DNA of 64,000 nucleotides from JAVJSD01 sp040219575 (GTDB lineage Bacteria; Planctomycetota; Planctomycetia; Pirellulales; Pirellulaceae): contig JAVJSD010000062.1 of assembly GCA_040219575.1 (NCBI GenBank), positions 8,522 through 72,521 on the forward strand, in the 5' to 3' direction. Both the position numbers and the translations under genes were made by a program. Each line of letters opens with the position of its first letter. The stretch's first letter is position 1. The notes under the pieces are model-generated. The model worked only from the letters and a program-made list of their open reading frames with translations. It had not been told where the DNA came from and searched no databases. Positions 17,761-26,087 of the stretch are shown in pieces.

Positions 17761-17835
17761 ATCAGGCCGGAACAACCGCGCAGTTCCGGCATTCACTCAT
17801 CGCCGCCGAAACAGAACTGCGCGGCCGGGCCGCCT
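17761..17835. repeat. GCCGGAACAA-type repeat, copy 1
   Basis: AGGCCGGAACAA...GTTCCGGCATTC...TCATCGCCG..GAAACAG resembles the longer element at 41103-41233, which has the same order of blocks. The segment is intergenic, between the methyltransferase and the tRNA. Confidence 0.6.
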
Positions 17836-17979
17836 CGGCGGACGGTGCTCCCGCCCCGCCGTTTTGCCGGCCAAAGGGCGGAAGCGAAGGCGTCCCGCCG
17901 GAGGGCCGGAAGGATGCCCGGCCTTCGCGCAACCGGCGCTAGTCAGCCGCGCGGAAATGAGGTAAACTTCGGGACTTCC

Positions 17980-18053
17980 GGGCGGCTAGCTCAGTTGGTT
18001 AGAGCGCCATCTTCACACGGTGGAAGTCACAGGTTCGAATCCCGTGCCGCCCA
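17980..18053 (+). tRNA. tRNA-Val (anticodon CAC)
   Basis: 74 bases that fold as a standard cloverleaf: the acceptor GGGCGGC pairs with GCCGCCC, the D-stem is GCTC/GAGC, and the anticodon stem CCATC/GGTGG holds the loop TTCACAC with anticodon CAC. The T-arm TTCGAAT loop has one A-C mismatch in its stem. The 3' CCA is not encoded (A73 is followed by TTTT). A TAAACT hexamer at 17963-17968 is a plausible -10 box. An integrase remnant begins 117 bases downstream. Confidence 0.95.
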
Positions 18054-18169
18054 TTTTCTTAAGTCCCGCCGAACGCTCTCGTTAGCGTACCTGCCCATTT
18101 CGGCAGTGCGGCTCTCTCTTTCGGGGAAAACCGGTACCTACCGTTTTTCTACCGACTAGGAGATCCGCT

Positions 18170-18319
18170 ATGCCGAAGTTTGCCGCAGGACGTGTCCCAA
18201 AACACCAAAAGCACAAGGCCCGTGGGCAGGCCGTTGTCACGATCGCCGGAACGGATTGCTACCTCGGCCCCTGGAAATCCAATTCGAACGTTCCGCCGTC
18301 GCCTTCGGCTTGCCGATAA
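18170..18319 (+). pseudogene. Truncated tyrosine integrase (N-terminal remnant)
   Basis: ATG 18170 has a good AGGAG ribosome site (18158-18162). The 49 residues begin MPKFAAGRVPKHQKHKARG and continue QAVVTIAGTDCYLGPW, closely matching from memory the start of planctomycete phage-type integrases (KYRKHRASGQAVVTL..FYLGP). The similarity ends at about residue 36 and a stop follows in unrelated sequence, so only the leader survives. Its position just after a tRNA suggests a decayed integrated element that used tRNA-Val as attachment site. GCCCATTT at the tRNA 3' end recurs at 18093-18100, but 8 bases is too short to prove an att repeat. Confidence 0.7.
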
Positions 18320-18350
18320 ACGAGCTTCCGAAGGCGCGCGGCGTCGGCCG

Positions 18351-19433
18351 TTAGGCTCCCCGTTCCGTGTCGCCCGCCGGTTGCGGCGGCAGGGGCGGCG
18401 GGCCGTTGTCGGGCCTCGGGGCGCGAGCGGGTTGTGGGACGAAGGGAAGGTTCGTGGTGGGGACCGACAGCAGCAGCATGTTCGGCCGCAGGCCCTTCAG
18501 CCACACGGGATCGACCGGCTTTCCGTCGGAGGAGACGACCAACGGAATCTCGCGATCCTTCAGCGCGTCGAGATGCCGCTGCTCCATCGCTCCGCCTTCG
18601 ATCGTGCGACCGGAGACGTCATCCAGGGAAACCAGCGTCGTCAATGAGGCCCGCAGTTGTTGCCGGATAGCGACCTCGTTGAATTCGTGGACATCCTTGG
18701 TGGTTCCGTCGTCCAGTCGGATCTGCTTGGTCATCACCGCGAAGCCCTTCACCTCGCGATCGTCGCTGGTCGGCGCGCGAAGAGCGAGGCCGCCGGCCTG
18801 GTCGATGCTGGCCAGGCGGAAAGTGGGCGGCCAGGACTCGGGGAGCACCAGCGCTTCCCCGGCGGGCGGCGCGGGATCGGCGGGCGGCGCGTGCATGGGC
18901 GCGAATCCAGAAGGCGCGGCGACGACGAGGGTTCCCGGCTGAAACAGGATCCGGAACTCGGCCGGGAGCGCCTTGCCGTCGCGGAGCACGACCACCGGCG
19001 AGGGCGTCTTCAGCCGCTCGGAGAGCGTCGCGGCGTCGGCCGCCGTGCCATCGATTTCGAAAAACGAATGTTCGGTCGTGGGGAGTTGGTAAACCATCTG
19101 CTCAGGAACGAGTTGTGCGACGGTCAGAGTGCGGACGCGCGTTTCCGCAACGTCCTCGTACACCGTCTTCAGTTGCCCGGTGGCGGGATCCTCCACCGTT
19201 TTCGGCACCTTCCTCATGACCGTGTACGTTTCCTGGACCTGTTTATGCACAGGCTTGAGCACCACGTAGCCCACCTGCACGTGCCCCGCCTCGTTCAGCC
19301 GCGCCAGACCGGGGCTGAACGAAACGTCGGTCAACGAAGCGGGCAACGGCATCTCCTGCCCAAGCAGGTGGGATGCGATCAACACAGAATTCACGCAGAT
19401 GCACAGGGGACCAATCCAGCGGCGCTTGAACAT
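18351..19433 (-). CDS. Exported hypothetical protein
   Basis: 360 residues starting with a signal peptide (MFKRRWIGPLCICVNSVLIASHLLGQ). A repeated-looking N-terminal region (TYTVMRKVPKTVEDPATG, VYEDVAETRVRTL) resembles planctomycete proteins of unknown function that carry YTV..PYTE-like segments. The C-terminus is proline-rich. ATG 19433 is chosen because GAGG lies 5 bases upstream; a GTG two codons earlier is possible. It ends close to the integrase remnant. A different frame beyond the stop (toward 18259) looks coding-like (RKLVYRQAEGDGGTFELDF), so a frameshift or truncated end is possible. Confidence 0.7.
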   Translation of the reverse strand: MFKRRWIGPLCICVNSVLIASHLLGQEMPLPASLTDVSFSPGLARLNEAGHVQVGYVVLKPVHKQVQETYTVMRKVPKTVEDPATGQLKTVYEDVAETRVRTLTVAQLVPEQMVYQLPTTEHSFFEIDGTAADAATLSERLKTPSPVVVLRDGKALPAEFRILFQPGTLVVAAPSGFAPMHAPPADPAPPAGEALVLPESWPPTFRLASIDQAGGLALRAPTSDDREVKGFAVMTKQIRLDDGTTKDVHEFNEVAIRQQLRASLTTLVSLDDVSGRTIEGGAMEQRHLDALKDREIPLVVSSDGKPVDPVWLKGLRPNMLLLSVPTTNLPFVPQPARAPRPDNGPPPLPPQPAGDTERGA

Positions 19434-19600
19434 TTTCACCTCGTGAAGGAATCCATGAACCGTCTTGGGGCGGCGGCGAGCGCTTTCCGAAACGTGTGAG
19501 CAACACCGGAAATGTTATGGCTTGCGAGTTTCGCAAAATCAATCGTCGACCGACCGCCTGAAACGCCGGAGTCACCGTTGCGGATCGAATCGTGCGAAAG

Positions 19601-20848
19601 CTAGGCGCCGAGAAATAGCGCGTAGACGCCCAGTTGCGTGAGGATTGTATTCAAACCCAAGCCCGCGACGATCAGCACGACCACCGCCGCGGCGAGATTG
19701 GCGGCGAGCGAGTTTTTGTAGGGGCCCATCAGGTCGCCGCGGTTGACGGCGACCAGCAAGAACACGGCGATCAAAGGCAGCAGCAGGCCGTTGGCGACCT
19801 GGGCGATGAGGATCGTTTCCTGCGGACTCTTGTGGCCCGAGGCGGCCACCGAGACGCCGATCAGCAGCACGACGAACCAAACGGCGCGGAAGGGCCACGA
19901 CCGTAGGTCGGGCCGCCAGCCCAGGCATCCGCAAACGGCGTAGGCCGCGGCGAGCGGCGCGGTGATGGAACTCGTCACTCCGGCGGCGAACAGGCCCAGC
20001 GCGAAACAGACCTTGGCCGCCGGTCCACCCAGCAGCGGCTCGAGCTGCAGCGCCATGTCGGCCGCGGAGTTGAACGTCCCCTGCTGATAGAACGCCGCCG
20101 AGGCGGTCGCCACGATCGACAGCGTCACCAGGCCGCCCAGGCTGATCGCCAACACGGTGTCGAGCCGCGCTTCGCGCAGCGCCTGGGGGCGAGGGACTCT
20201 GTCATCCCACTTCGCACGGACCAAACTGGCGTGCAGGAACAGGTTGTAGGGAACCACCGTCGTGCCGACCAGTGCGATGACGGTGGTCAGGGAGTCGGGC
20301 GGCAAGGTCGGGACGAAGGCGCCGTGAACCATCGCGCCCAAGTCGGGCCGCACCAGGCAGGCGGTGGCCACGAAGAGAATGCTCATCACGACCACCAACG
20401 ACACGAGCACGCGTTCGATAGGCTTGTACAGTCCCGCACCCAGCAACACCAGCGTCACCACCCCCAGCACGATCGCCCAGACGCGGACGGAAACGCCGGT
20501 GAGCACCTCCAGTCCCACGGCGGCGCCGGTGACGTTGCCGGCTTGGTAGGCGGCGTTGCCCAGTCCGATCGCCGCCACAATCAACAGGCAGGCGCCGATT
20601 CGCGGCAGCGGATGACGAAATGTCGACCGCACGGCTTCGCCCAGGCCGTGCTTGCTGACGATTCCCAGTCGGGCGGACATTTCCTGCAGTACGATCGTGG
20701 CGACCACCGCGAACAGCAGCGTCCACAACAGCGACAGGCCGAAACTCGCGCCCGCCTTGCTGGCGGTGGCGACGGTGCCCGGGCCGATGAAGGCGGCGGT
20801 CACCAGCAGGCCCGGTCCGAAGGCCTTGAGTCGATTCAACCATGGCAT
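19601..20848 (-). CDS. Nramp-family divalent metal transporter, divergent subgroup
   Basis: 415 residues with about 11 transmembrane helices. The family topology is clear, but the metal-binding DPGN of helix 1 reads GPGT (AAFIGPGTVATASKAGASFG), and the MPHN of helix 6 reads VPYN (VVPYNLFLHASL). Canonical Nramps move Mn2+ or Fe2+ with protons; with these residues changed the cargo is uncertain. ATG 20848 is chosen. The open frame upstream is simply REP sequence (KSPDFR..VRKSGDFR) and not part of the protein. The stretch 19434-19600 before the exported-protein gene shows nothing recognisable. Confidence 0.88.
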   Translation of the reverse strand: MPWLNRLKAFGPGLLVTAAFIGPGTVATASKAGASFGLSLLWTLLFAVVATIVLQEMSARLGIVSKHGLGEAVRSTFRHPLPRIGACLLIVAAIGLGNAAYQAGNVTGAAVGLEVLTGVSVRVWAIVLGVVTLVLLGAGLYKPIERVLVSLVVVMSILFVATACLVRPDLGAMVHGAFVPTLPPDSLTTVIALVGTTVVPYNLFLHASLVRAKWDDRVPRPQALREARLDTVLAISLGGLVTLSIVATASAAFYQQGTFNSAADMALQLEPLLGGPAAKVCFALGLFAAGVTSSITAPLAAAYAVCGCLGWRPDLRSWPFRAVWFVVLLIGVSVAASGHKSPQETILIAQVANGLLLPLIAVFLLVAVNRGDLMGPYKNSLAANLAAAVVVLIVAGLGLNTILTQLGVYALFLGA

Positions 20849-20878
20849 GTTGCAGCGCGCCTTGGGTGCATTGCACCC

Positions 20879-20945
20879 GTAGCGGAAGTCGCCAGACTTC
20901 CGGACATTGCGAGCGAGTCCTCGGAAGTCTGGCGACTTCCGCAAC
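20879..20945. repeat. REP-like inverted pair (GGAAGTCGCCAGACTTCC family)
   Basis: Left arm GTAGCGGAAGTCGCCAGACT (20879 on) and right arm AGTCTGGCGACTTCCGCAAC (20926-20945) form a large imperfect hairpin, each arm itself palindromic. It sits between the Nramp start and the PilB-like stop. Confidence 0.85.
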
Positions 20946-20980
20946 AAAGAAACCACCCGCACACGCTTTCACGTCTTCGG

Positions 20981-22315
20981 CTACTGCTTCAGCACGCGTT
21001 GCAGTTCCACCAACGAAGTGGTTCCCATGGCGACCAGCAGCACGCCTTCCTCCTGGATGTTGCGATGGCCGGCCTTTTTGGCCAGCGCGCGAAGCACCTC
21101 CAGTTTGGGCTGCTTGACGAGCGCCTGGCGCATTTCATCGGTGACGATGAGCAGTTCGAAGATGGCGATCCGGCCCTTGTAGCCCATCCCGCCGCAGTCA
21201 CGGCAGATCTGGGGTTCGGGCGGCTTCTGGCCCGATTGCGGCGGGGGAGGCGGCGGGGGCTCCCATTGCTTGTAGAGCACCTGCACGCGGCCGGGCGGAA
21301 TGCCGAGGCGCTGCAGCAGTTGGGGCGGCGGCTGGTACGGCTGCTTGCAGGAGGGGCAGAGCCGGCGGATGAGGCGCGAGTTGAGCACCGCGGTGGCGAC
21401 GTTGGCGAACTTCTGCGGATCGCCGCGGAAGGCCATCACCCGCAGCAGCGCCTCGACCGCCTCCTTGGCGTTCACGCGGGTGATGACCGGCATGTTGTTC
21501 TTGGCGACGACGTCGCACAGCGCGTTGACCGTCTCGGCGTTCGTCAGGTCGGGGACGACCAGCACGTTCGGCTCGCGGCGGAGCACTTCAGCGAGGATCT
21601 TGTCGGGCGAGACCCCCTGCGACGGATCGTAGGTGGTGGGATCGACGTTGATCACTTCCTCGTCGTCGTACTCGACGCTTTGCAGTTGCACGAAATCGCG
21701 GAGCAGGCGGTCGGCGGAGTTCAGGCCGGCCCGGAACGTCGCCGTCAGCCCGTCGCCCGGCATCGCCGAGAAGATCAGAAAGAAGGGGTCGTGGGCGTTG
21801 ATCACTTCCTTGAACCGTTCGCGCATTTTCTCCCGCATGCCGAGATCTTCGAGCGTGTCGAGCTTTATGGGCGACTTCTTGTCGACCATCTTGATGACGG
21901 CGCGTTCGCCGGTCGGCACGCCTTGCGAGGTGATGCTGCATTCGAGGCGGGCCTTGTAGTACTCGGCCTTGAACTTGCCGCTTTGCCGGCCGCGGCGCTC
22001 CGCCGGGTTCAGGTCGGCCAGCTTCTTGAACACCGCCAGCATGGCGTCGCCGCTTTGTCGATCGCGGACCGGCATGTTGTGCCACATGCCGTCGATCTGG
22101 TAGCGGACGCCGACCTTGTCGCGGGTGTAGTCCAGCAGAATCTGGTTGGCGCGCTTCATGATCGCGTCAGCCGTCATCACACAGGCGAAATAGAAACCGG
22201 GCGACTGTCGGGCCGTAATCAAATTCGCTTGCGCCGCCTGATCGTTTTGGCCCGACGCCTTGAACACGATCGGCGGCGGGGGCGGCGGCGCCGCTTGCTC
22301 CGGCTGTTTGGCCAT
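20981..22315 (-). CDS. PilB/GspE-like protein with degenerate ATPase site (pseudo-ATPase)
   Basis: 444 residues aligned along the GspE/PilB fold. The zinc tetracysteine motif is intact (CPSC at 320-323 and CRDCGGMGYKGR from 371). The nucleotide site is not: the Walker A region reads SAMPGDGLTATF (183-194) instead of GPTGSGKTTT, the Walker B region NVLVVPDLTN (250-259) lacks the GEIRD signature, and the His-box is KNNMPVITRVN instead of TGHLVLSTLHTN. Proline runs occur near the N-terminus and at 353-359. It is encoded immediately upstream of... the minus-strand order is PilT-like gene first, then this gene after a 3-base gap, so the two are co-transcribed. It probably acts as a structural or regulatory partner of type IV pilus/type II secretion machinery. 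Confidence 0.85.
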   Translation of the reverse strand: MAKQPEQAAPPPPPPIVFKASGQNDQAAQANLITARQSPGFYFACVMTADAIMKRANQILLDYTRDKVGVRYQIDGMWHNMPVRDRQSGDAMLAVFKKLADLNPAERRGRQSGKFKAEYYKARLECSITSQGVPTGERAVIKMVDKKSPIKLDTLEDLGMREKMRERFKEVINAHDPFFLIFSAMPGDGLTATFRAGLNSADRLLRDFVQLQSVEYDDEEVINVDPTTYDPSQGVSPDKILAEVLRREPNVLVVPDLTNAETVNALCDVVAKNNMPVITRVNAKEAVEALLRVMAFRGDPQKFANVATAVLNSRLIRRLCPSCKQPYQPPPQLLQRLGIPPGRVQVLYKQWEPPPPPPPQSGQKPPEPQICRDCGGMGYKGRIAIFELLIVTDEMRQALVKQPKLEVLRALAKKAGHRNIQEEGVLLVAMGTTSLVELQRVLKQ

Positions 22316-22318
22316 GCG

Positions 22319-23503
22319 TTACAGCACTCCCGGCTGCGAGACGTTGATGCCCTTGAGCGTCATCTTCAGCGCCTCCAGATTGGGCGCCACGGCGAAGGCG
22401 GTCGGCCGGTCGATCAGGTTGTCGTCGATCAACTGCTTGAGGCTCATCGTGAAATCCTGCATGCCGTCCTCCGCCCCGATGCGGATGGCGTCGGGCAGCT
22501 TCACATCGTGCCCTTCGAGCACCAGCTTCTTGATCATCGGGCTGAAGAACATGATCTCGACCGTCGGCACGCGGGCGACGCCCGGCTTGATCGACCTCAG
22601 CAGCTTCTGGGCGATGATGCCCTTCATGTTGAAGGCGATCGCGCTGCGGATGGCGTTGTGCATCGCCTCGGGGAAGAGGTCGAGAATACGGCCGATGGTG
22701 GTGGGAGCGCTGGCGGCGTGGATCGTTCCGTACACCAAGTGACCGGTTTCGGCCGCGTGGATGGCGGTCATGAACGTTTCCTCGTCGCGCATTTCGCCGA
22801 CCAGCATCACGTCCGGGTCTTCGCGGACGGCGTGTTTCATGGCCACCTCGAAGTCGATCACATCCATGCCGATTTCGCGCTGGTTGATCAAGCACTTGTC
22901 TTCGGTGTAGACGAATTCGATCGGGTCTTCGAGGGTGAGAATGTGCTTGCGGTAGTGACGGTTGATGAAGTTGAGCATCGAGGCGATGGTGGTGCTCTTG
23001 CCCGAACCGGTGACGCCCGCCAGCAGCACCATCCCCTGTTCGTAGTGGCACAGACGTTCGACCGACGACGGCAGGTACAATCCTTCGAAGTCGGGAATCC
23101 AGTTGCTGACGCGGCGCGCCACCAGCCCGATCTTGCCGAGTTGTTTGAGCATGTTGACGCGGAACCGCCAACTGGTGCCGTCGACGTCGCAGACGTAGGC
23201 GAAGTCGGCGCCGCCTTCCTTCTCGAAGATGCCGCGGTTGCGCTTGTCCATCATGGGAACCAGCAGCCGCACCATTTCTTCCTCGGGGATCGGCCCGCGG
23301 TTGAGCGGCCGCAGTTCGCCCTTGACGCGAATCATGGGCGGCCGATCGACCTTGAGGTGCAAGTCGCTGCCTTCCAGCTTCACCAGGGCGCGGAAGATCT
23401 TATCGACCTCCAACTCCTCCTTGCGCGTACTGAGAAAGGCTTCAACTTCTTCGGGAACCTCGGGGGCTTCGGATTCGGCGCCGTTGGCTTCGGTCGTCGC
23501 CAT
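22319..23503 (-). CDS. PilT-like type IV pilus ATPase
   Basis: 394 residues with all catalytic boxes: N-terminal GSDLHLKVDRPPMIRVKGEL, Walker A GVTGSGKST (163-171), Asp box LEDPIEF, Walker B DVMLVGEMRDEET, and His box TGHLVYGTIHAA. PilT proteins retract type IV pili; relatives also serve gliding or secretion. An acidic N-terminal extension (about 30 residues) precedes the core. It is first in a minus-strand operon with the PilB-like pseudo-ATPase, 3 bases apart. The start is ATG 23503. No pilin, PilC or PilQ is adjacent. Confidence 0.92.
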   Translation of the reverse strand: MATTEANGAESEAPEVPEEVEAFLSTRKEELEVDKIFRALVKLEGSDLHLKVDRPPMIRVKGELRPLNRGPIPEEEMVRLLVPMMDKRNRGIFEKEGGADFAYVCDVDGTSWRFRVNMLKQLGKIGLVARRVSNWIPDFEGLYLPSSVERLCHYEQGMVLLAGVTGSGKSTTIASMLNFINRHYRKHILTLEDPIEFVYTEDKCLINQREIGMDVIDFEVAMKHAVREDPDVMLVGEMRDEETFMTAIHAAETGHLVYGTIHAASAPTTIGRILDLFPEAMHNAIRSAIAFNMKGIIAQKLLRSIKPGVARVPTVEIMFFSPMIKKLVLEGHDVKLPDAIRIGAEDGMQDFTMSLKQLIDDNLIDRPTAFAVAPNLEALKMTLKGINVSQPGVL

Positions 23504-23663
23504 GCTTGGGCCTCGTCGAAAGTGCTCGGTTGGTGGAAGTGGGTCCGCGTGGAAGCCTCCGGGCCTCCACGTTCGTCGTTGGTTTGTTCCGCCGCAGGCG
23601 GCCGGATCGCGTCGCTTGATCGGTTCCAGCGAGTGCGGCGCTGTGCGTCCTGCATGTGCGGCG

Positions 23664-24431
23664 CTACAACCGCACGGGCACGCCGCGCGCCGCCATGATT
23701 TCCTTCGTCTCGCGAATCGTGAACTGGCCGAAATGGAAAATGCTGGCGGCCAGCGCCGCGTCGGCCTTGCCGGTGGTGATGGCGTCGGCCAGGTGTTCCG
23801 GTTTTCCGGCGCCGCCGCTGGCGACGACGGGGATCGAAACCGCGTCGCTCACCGCGGCCGTGATCTCCAAATCGTAACCGTCCTGCGTGCCGTCGCAATC
23901 CATGCTGGTCAGCACGATCTCGCCGGCGCCCAACTCCTCGACCTGCCGGGCCCAGGCGACCGCCTCCAGTCCGGTTGGCTTGCGGCCGCCGTTGATGTGC
24001 ACCTCCCAGACCTCGACGCCCTCGTGATCCACCCGTTTGGGGTCGATATTGACCACGATGCACTGCCGGCCGAATCGCAGCGCCGCCTCCCGCACGAACT
24101 GCGGATTCTGGCAGGCGGCCGAGTTGATCGAGACCTTGTCGCTGCCGGCGTTGAGCAGGGCGCGGATGTCGTCGAGCGTGCGGATTCCCCCGCCGACCGT
24201 GAGCGGCATGAACACCTGCTCGGCCGTGCGGCGGACCACATCAATCATGATCTCCCGCTCTTCGTGGCTGGCGGTGATGTCGAGGAACACCAGTTCGTCG
24301 GCCCCTTCCTGCTCGTAACGGGCCGCCACCTCGACCGGGTCGCCGGCGTCGCGGAGGTTCACAAACTTGGTTCCCTTCACGACGCGGCCCCGATTGACGT
24401 CGAGGCAGGGAATCACACGCTTGGCGAGCAT
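23664..24431 (-). CDS. hisF: Imidazole glycerol phosphate synthase cyclase subunit
   Basis: 255-residue TIM barrel. Catalytic Asp11 is in IPCLDVNRGRVVKGT and the second Asp is in TSMDCDGTQDGYDL. With HisH it makes IGP and AICAR in histidine synthesis. hisH is not in the window, and the gene appears to stand alone between the PilT-like gene and the exported methyltransferase. The TAG stop is followed by two direct copies of AGCGCCGCAC within 35 bases. Confidence 0.97.
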   Translation of the reverse strand: MLAKRVIPCLDVNRGRVVKGTKFVNLRDAGDPVEVAARYEQEGADELVFLDITASHEEREIMIDVVRRTAEQVFMPLTVGGGIRTLDDIRALLNAGSDKVSINSAACQNPQFVREAALRFGRQCIVVNIDPKRVDHEGVEVWEVHINGGRKPTGLEAVAWARQVEELGAGEIVLTSMDCDGTQDGYDLEITAAVSDAVSIPVVASGGAGKPEHLADAITTGKADAALAASIFHFGQFTIRETKEIMAARGVPVRL

Positions 24432-24667
24432 GGCGGGCCGTCAGCAACGCGGGAAGATCGCCCGAAGCAGCGCGAGGACGAACGTCCCCGCCCCAGGCAG
24501 ACCATTTTCACTTTACGTGGGGGCAGGCAGGGGGTCAACCAAGCGCTCCGCCCAGCGACACGCTATACTTGAGGTTTGCCAAGGCCCGCTTCCGCCCGCC
24601 GCGTGCGGGCGACGTCTGCGGCCGTCCTCGCGGGGGCGCGAGTTCGGCCCCAACAAGGTGGATCGCC

Positions 24668-25885
24668 ATGTATTTTCGCCTGGGAATCGTTCTGCTCATG
24701 ACCATCACCGGACTGACCGCGGCCAAGGCGCTCGCGCAATCGCGCAGTCAGTTCGAGCAATTGCGACAAAAGATGGTGCAGGAAGCCGTCGTCGGGGCGG
24801 GCGTCACCGACGAGCGGGTCGTCAAGGCGATGCTGGCCACCCCCCGGCACGAGTTCGTGGCGGCGGGCGTCCGCGGCAAGGCCTACTTCGACATGGCCCT
24901 GCCGATCGGCGACTCGCAGACGATCTCGTCGCCCTTCATCGTGGCCTTCATGACCGAGTCGATCGATCCCCAGCCGACCGACAAGGTGCTCGAGATCGGC
25001 ACCGGCAGCGGCTACCAGGCCGCCGTCCTCAGTCCGCTGGTCCGCCAGGTGTACACCATCGAGATCGTCGAACCGCTGGGCGAGCGCGCCGCCCGCACCC
25101 TCAAACGACTGGGCTACGACAACGTAAAGGCCAAGGTGGGCGATGGGTATCTCGGTTGGCCCGAGCATGCGCCGTTCGACAAGATCATCGTCACCTGCTC
25201 GCCCGAGCGCGTGCCCAAGCCGTTGGTCGAACAGCTCAAGGAAGGCGGGCTGATGATCATTCCGGTCGGCGAGCGCTACCAGCAGACCCTGTACCTGCTC
25301 CGCAAGAAGGACGGCGAACTCGAATTCGAGAAGCTGCGGCCGACGTTGTTCGTACCGATGACCGGCCACGCCGAAAGCGGGCGCGAGAAGCAGCCCGACC
25401 CCGCCAACCCGAAACTCGTCAACGGCGACTTTGAACAGGAGCCGGAGGAAGAGGGCTTCGTTCCCGGCTGGTACTACAACCGGCAGGTGGAGCGGATCGA
25501 AGATCGCTTGGCGCCGGACGGCCAGCACTATGTCACCTTCCGCAACGACGAGCCGGGGCGTCCTTCGCACCTGCTGCAAGGACTGCCGGTCGACGGCCGC
25601 GTGGTCTCGCAGTTCGATGTGCGGGCGCGCGTCAAGTATCAGAACATTCGCGCGGGAACGCGCCGCGACGAATTGCCGGTGATCGCCGTGTCGTTCTACG
25701 ACGAATCGCGGCGCGATCTGGGCAGCTCGTTCATCGGCCCCTTCACCGGCGATCAACCGTGGCATCAGGTTTCGAAGTCGCTGCGCGTGCCGGAGAAGGC
25801 CCGGGAGGCGATCTTCCGCATCGGCCTGTTCGGCGGCACCGGCGAGATTTCGTTCGACTCGATCACGCTCACGCCTGTGAAGTGA
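24668..25885 (+). CDS. pcm: Exported protein-L-isoaspartate O-methyltransferase with C-terminal beta domain
   Basis: 405 residues. A signal peptide (MYFRLGIVLLMTITGLTAAKALAQ) precedes a complete Pcm domain: PRHEFV, IGDSQTISSPFIVA, the SAM site VLEIGTGSGYQAAVL, and VGDGYLGWPEHAPFDKIIVT. After about residue 240 comes a carbohydrate-binding-like beta-rich domain (NGDFEQEPEEEGFVPGWYY...), a layout seen in planctomycete Pcm proteins. Pcm repairs isoaspartyl residues using SAM. Export of a SAM-dependent enzyme is odd, because SAM is cytoplasmic. The TGA stop falls in a (GTGAGGGG)-type repeat. Confidence 0.9.
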   Translation: MYFRLGIVLLMTITGLTAAKALAQSRSQFEQLRQKMVQEAVVGAGVTDERVVKAMLATPRHEFVAAGVRGKAYFDMALPIGDSQTISSPFIVAFMTESIDPQPTDKVLEIGTGSGYQAAVLSPLVRQVYTIEIVEPLGERAARTLKRLGYDNVKAKVGDGYLGWPEHAPFDKIIVTCSPERVPKPLVEQLKEGGLMIIPVGERYQQTLYLLRKKDGELEFEKLRPTLFVPMTGHAESGREKQPDPANPKLVNGDFEQEPEEEGFVPGWYYNRQVERIEDRLAPDGQHYVTFRNDEPGRPSHLLQGLPVDGRVVSQFDVRARVKYQNIRAGTRRDELPVIAVSFYDESRRDLGSSFIGPFTGDQPWHQVSKSLRVPEKAREAIFRIGLFGGTGEISFDSITLTPVK

Positions 25886-25943
25886 GGGGTGAGGGGTGAG
25901 GGGTGAGGGGTTAGGGGTGAGGGGCTAGGGGTGAGGGGCTAGG
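25883..25943. repeat. G-rich tandem repeat (GTGAGGGG/TTAGGGG/CTAGGGG)
   Basis: About eight degenerate 7-8-base units, each with a run of four G on the + strand. The repeat starts inside the pcm stop codon. A second short run (GAGTGAGTGAGTAGGTAAGTAGG, about 25991-26021) follows. Repeated G4 runs could form a quadruplex in the transcript. Confidence 0.8.
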
Positions 25944-26087
25944 TGCGGCGAGCGTCGCTTCTCCAAGCCGACGACTTGTCGTCGTGGTCGAGTGAGTGAG
26001 TAGGTAAGTAGGTGAGTGGGTCTTGATGCGGCGTATTGGTGGTGGCTCGTTTTCATCCTTCATCCTTCCTTCCTCCCTCCCCTCCCA

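Noticed and set aside
20849..20962. N-terminal extension of the Nramp gene in the open frame
   Set aside because: The extra residues translate the REP element at 20879-20945 and the family's normal start is at 20848.
20231..23698. Plus-strand open frame of 1155 codons
   Set aside because: It runs opposite the Nramp, PilB-like and PilT-like genes and has no recognisable domain.
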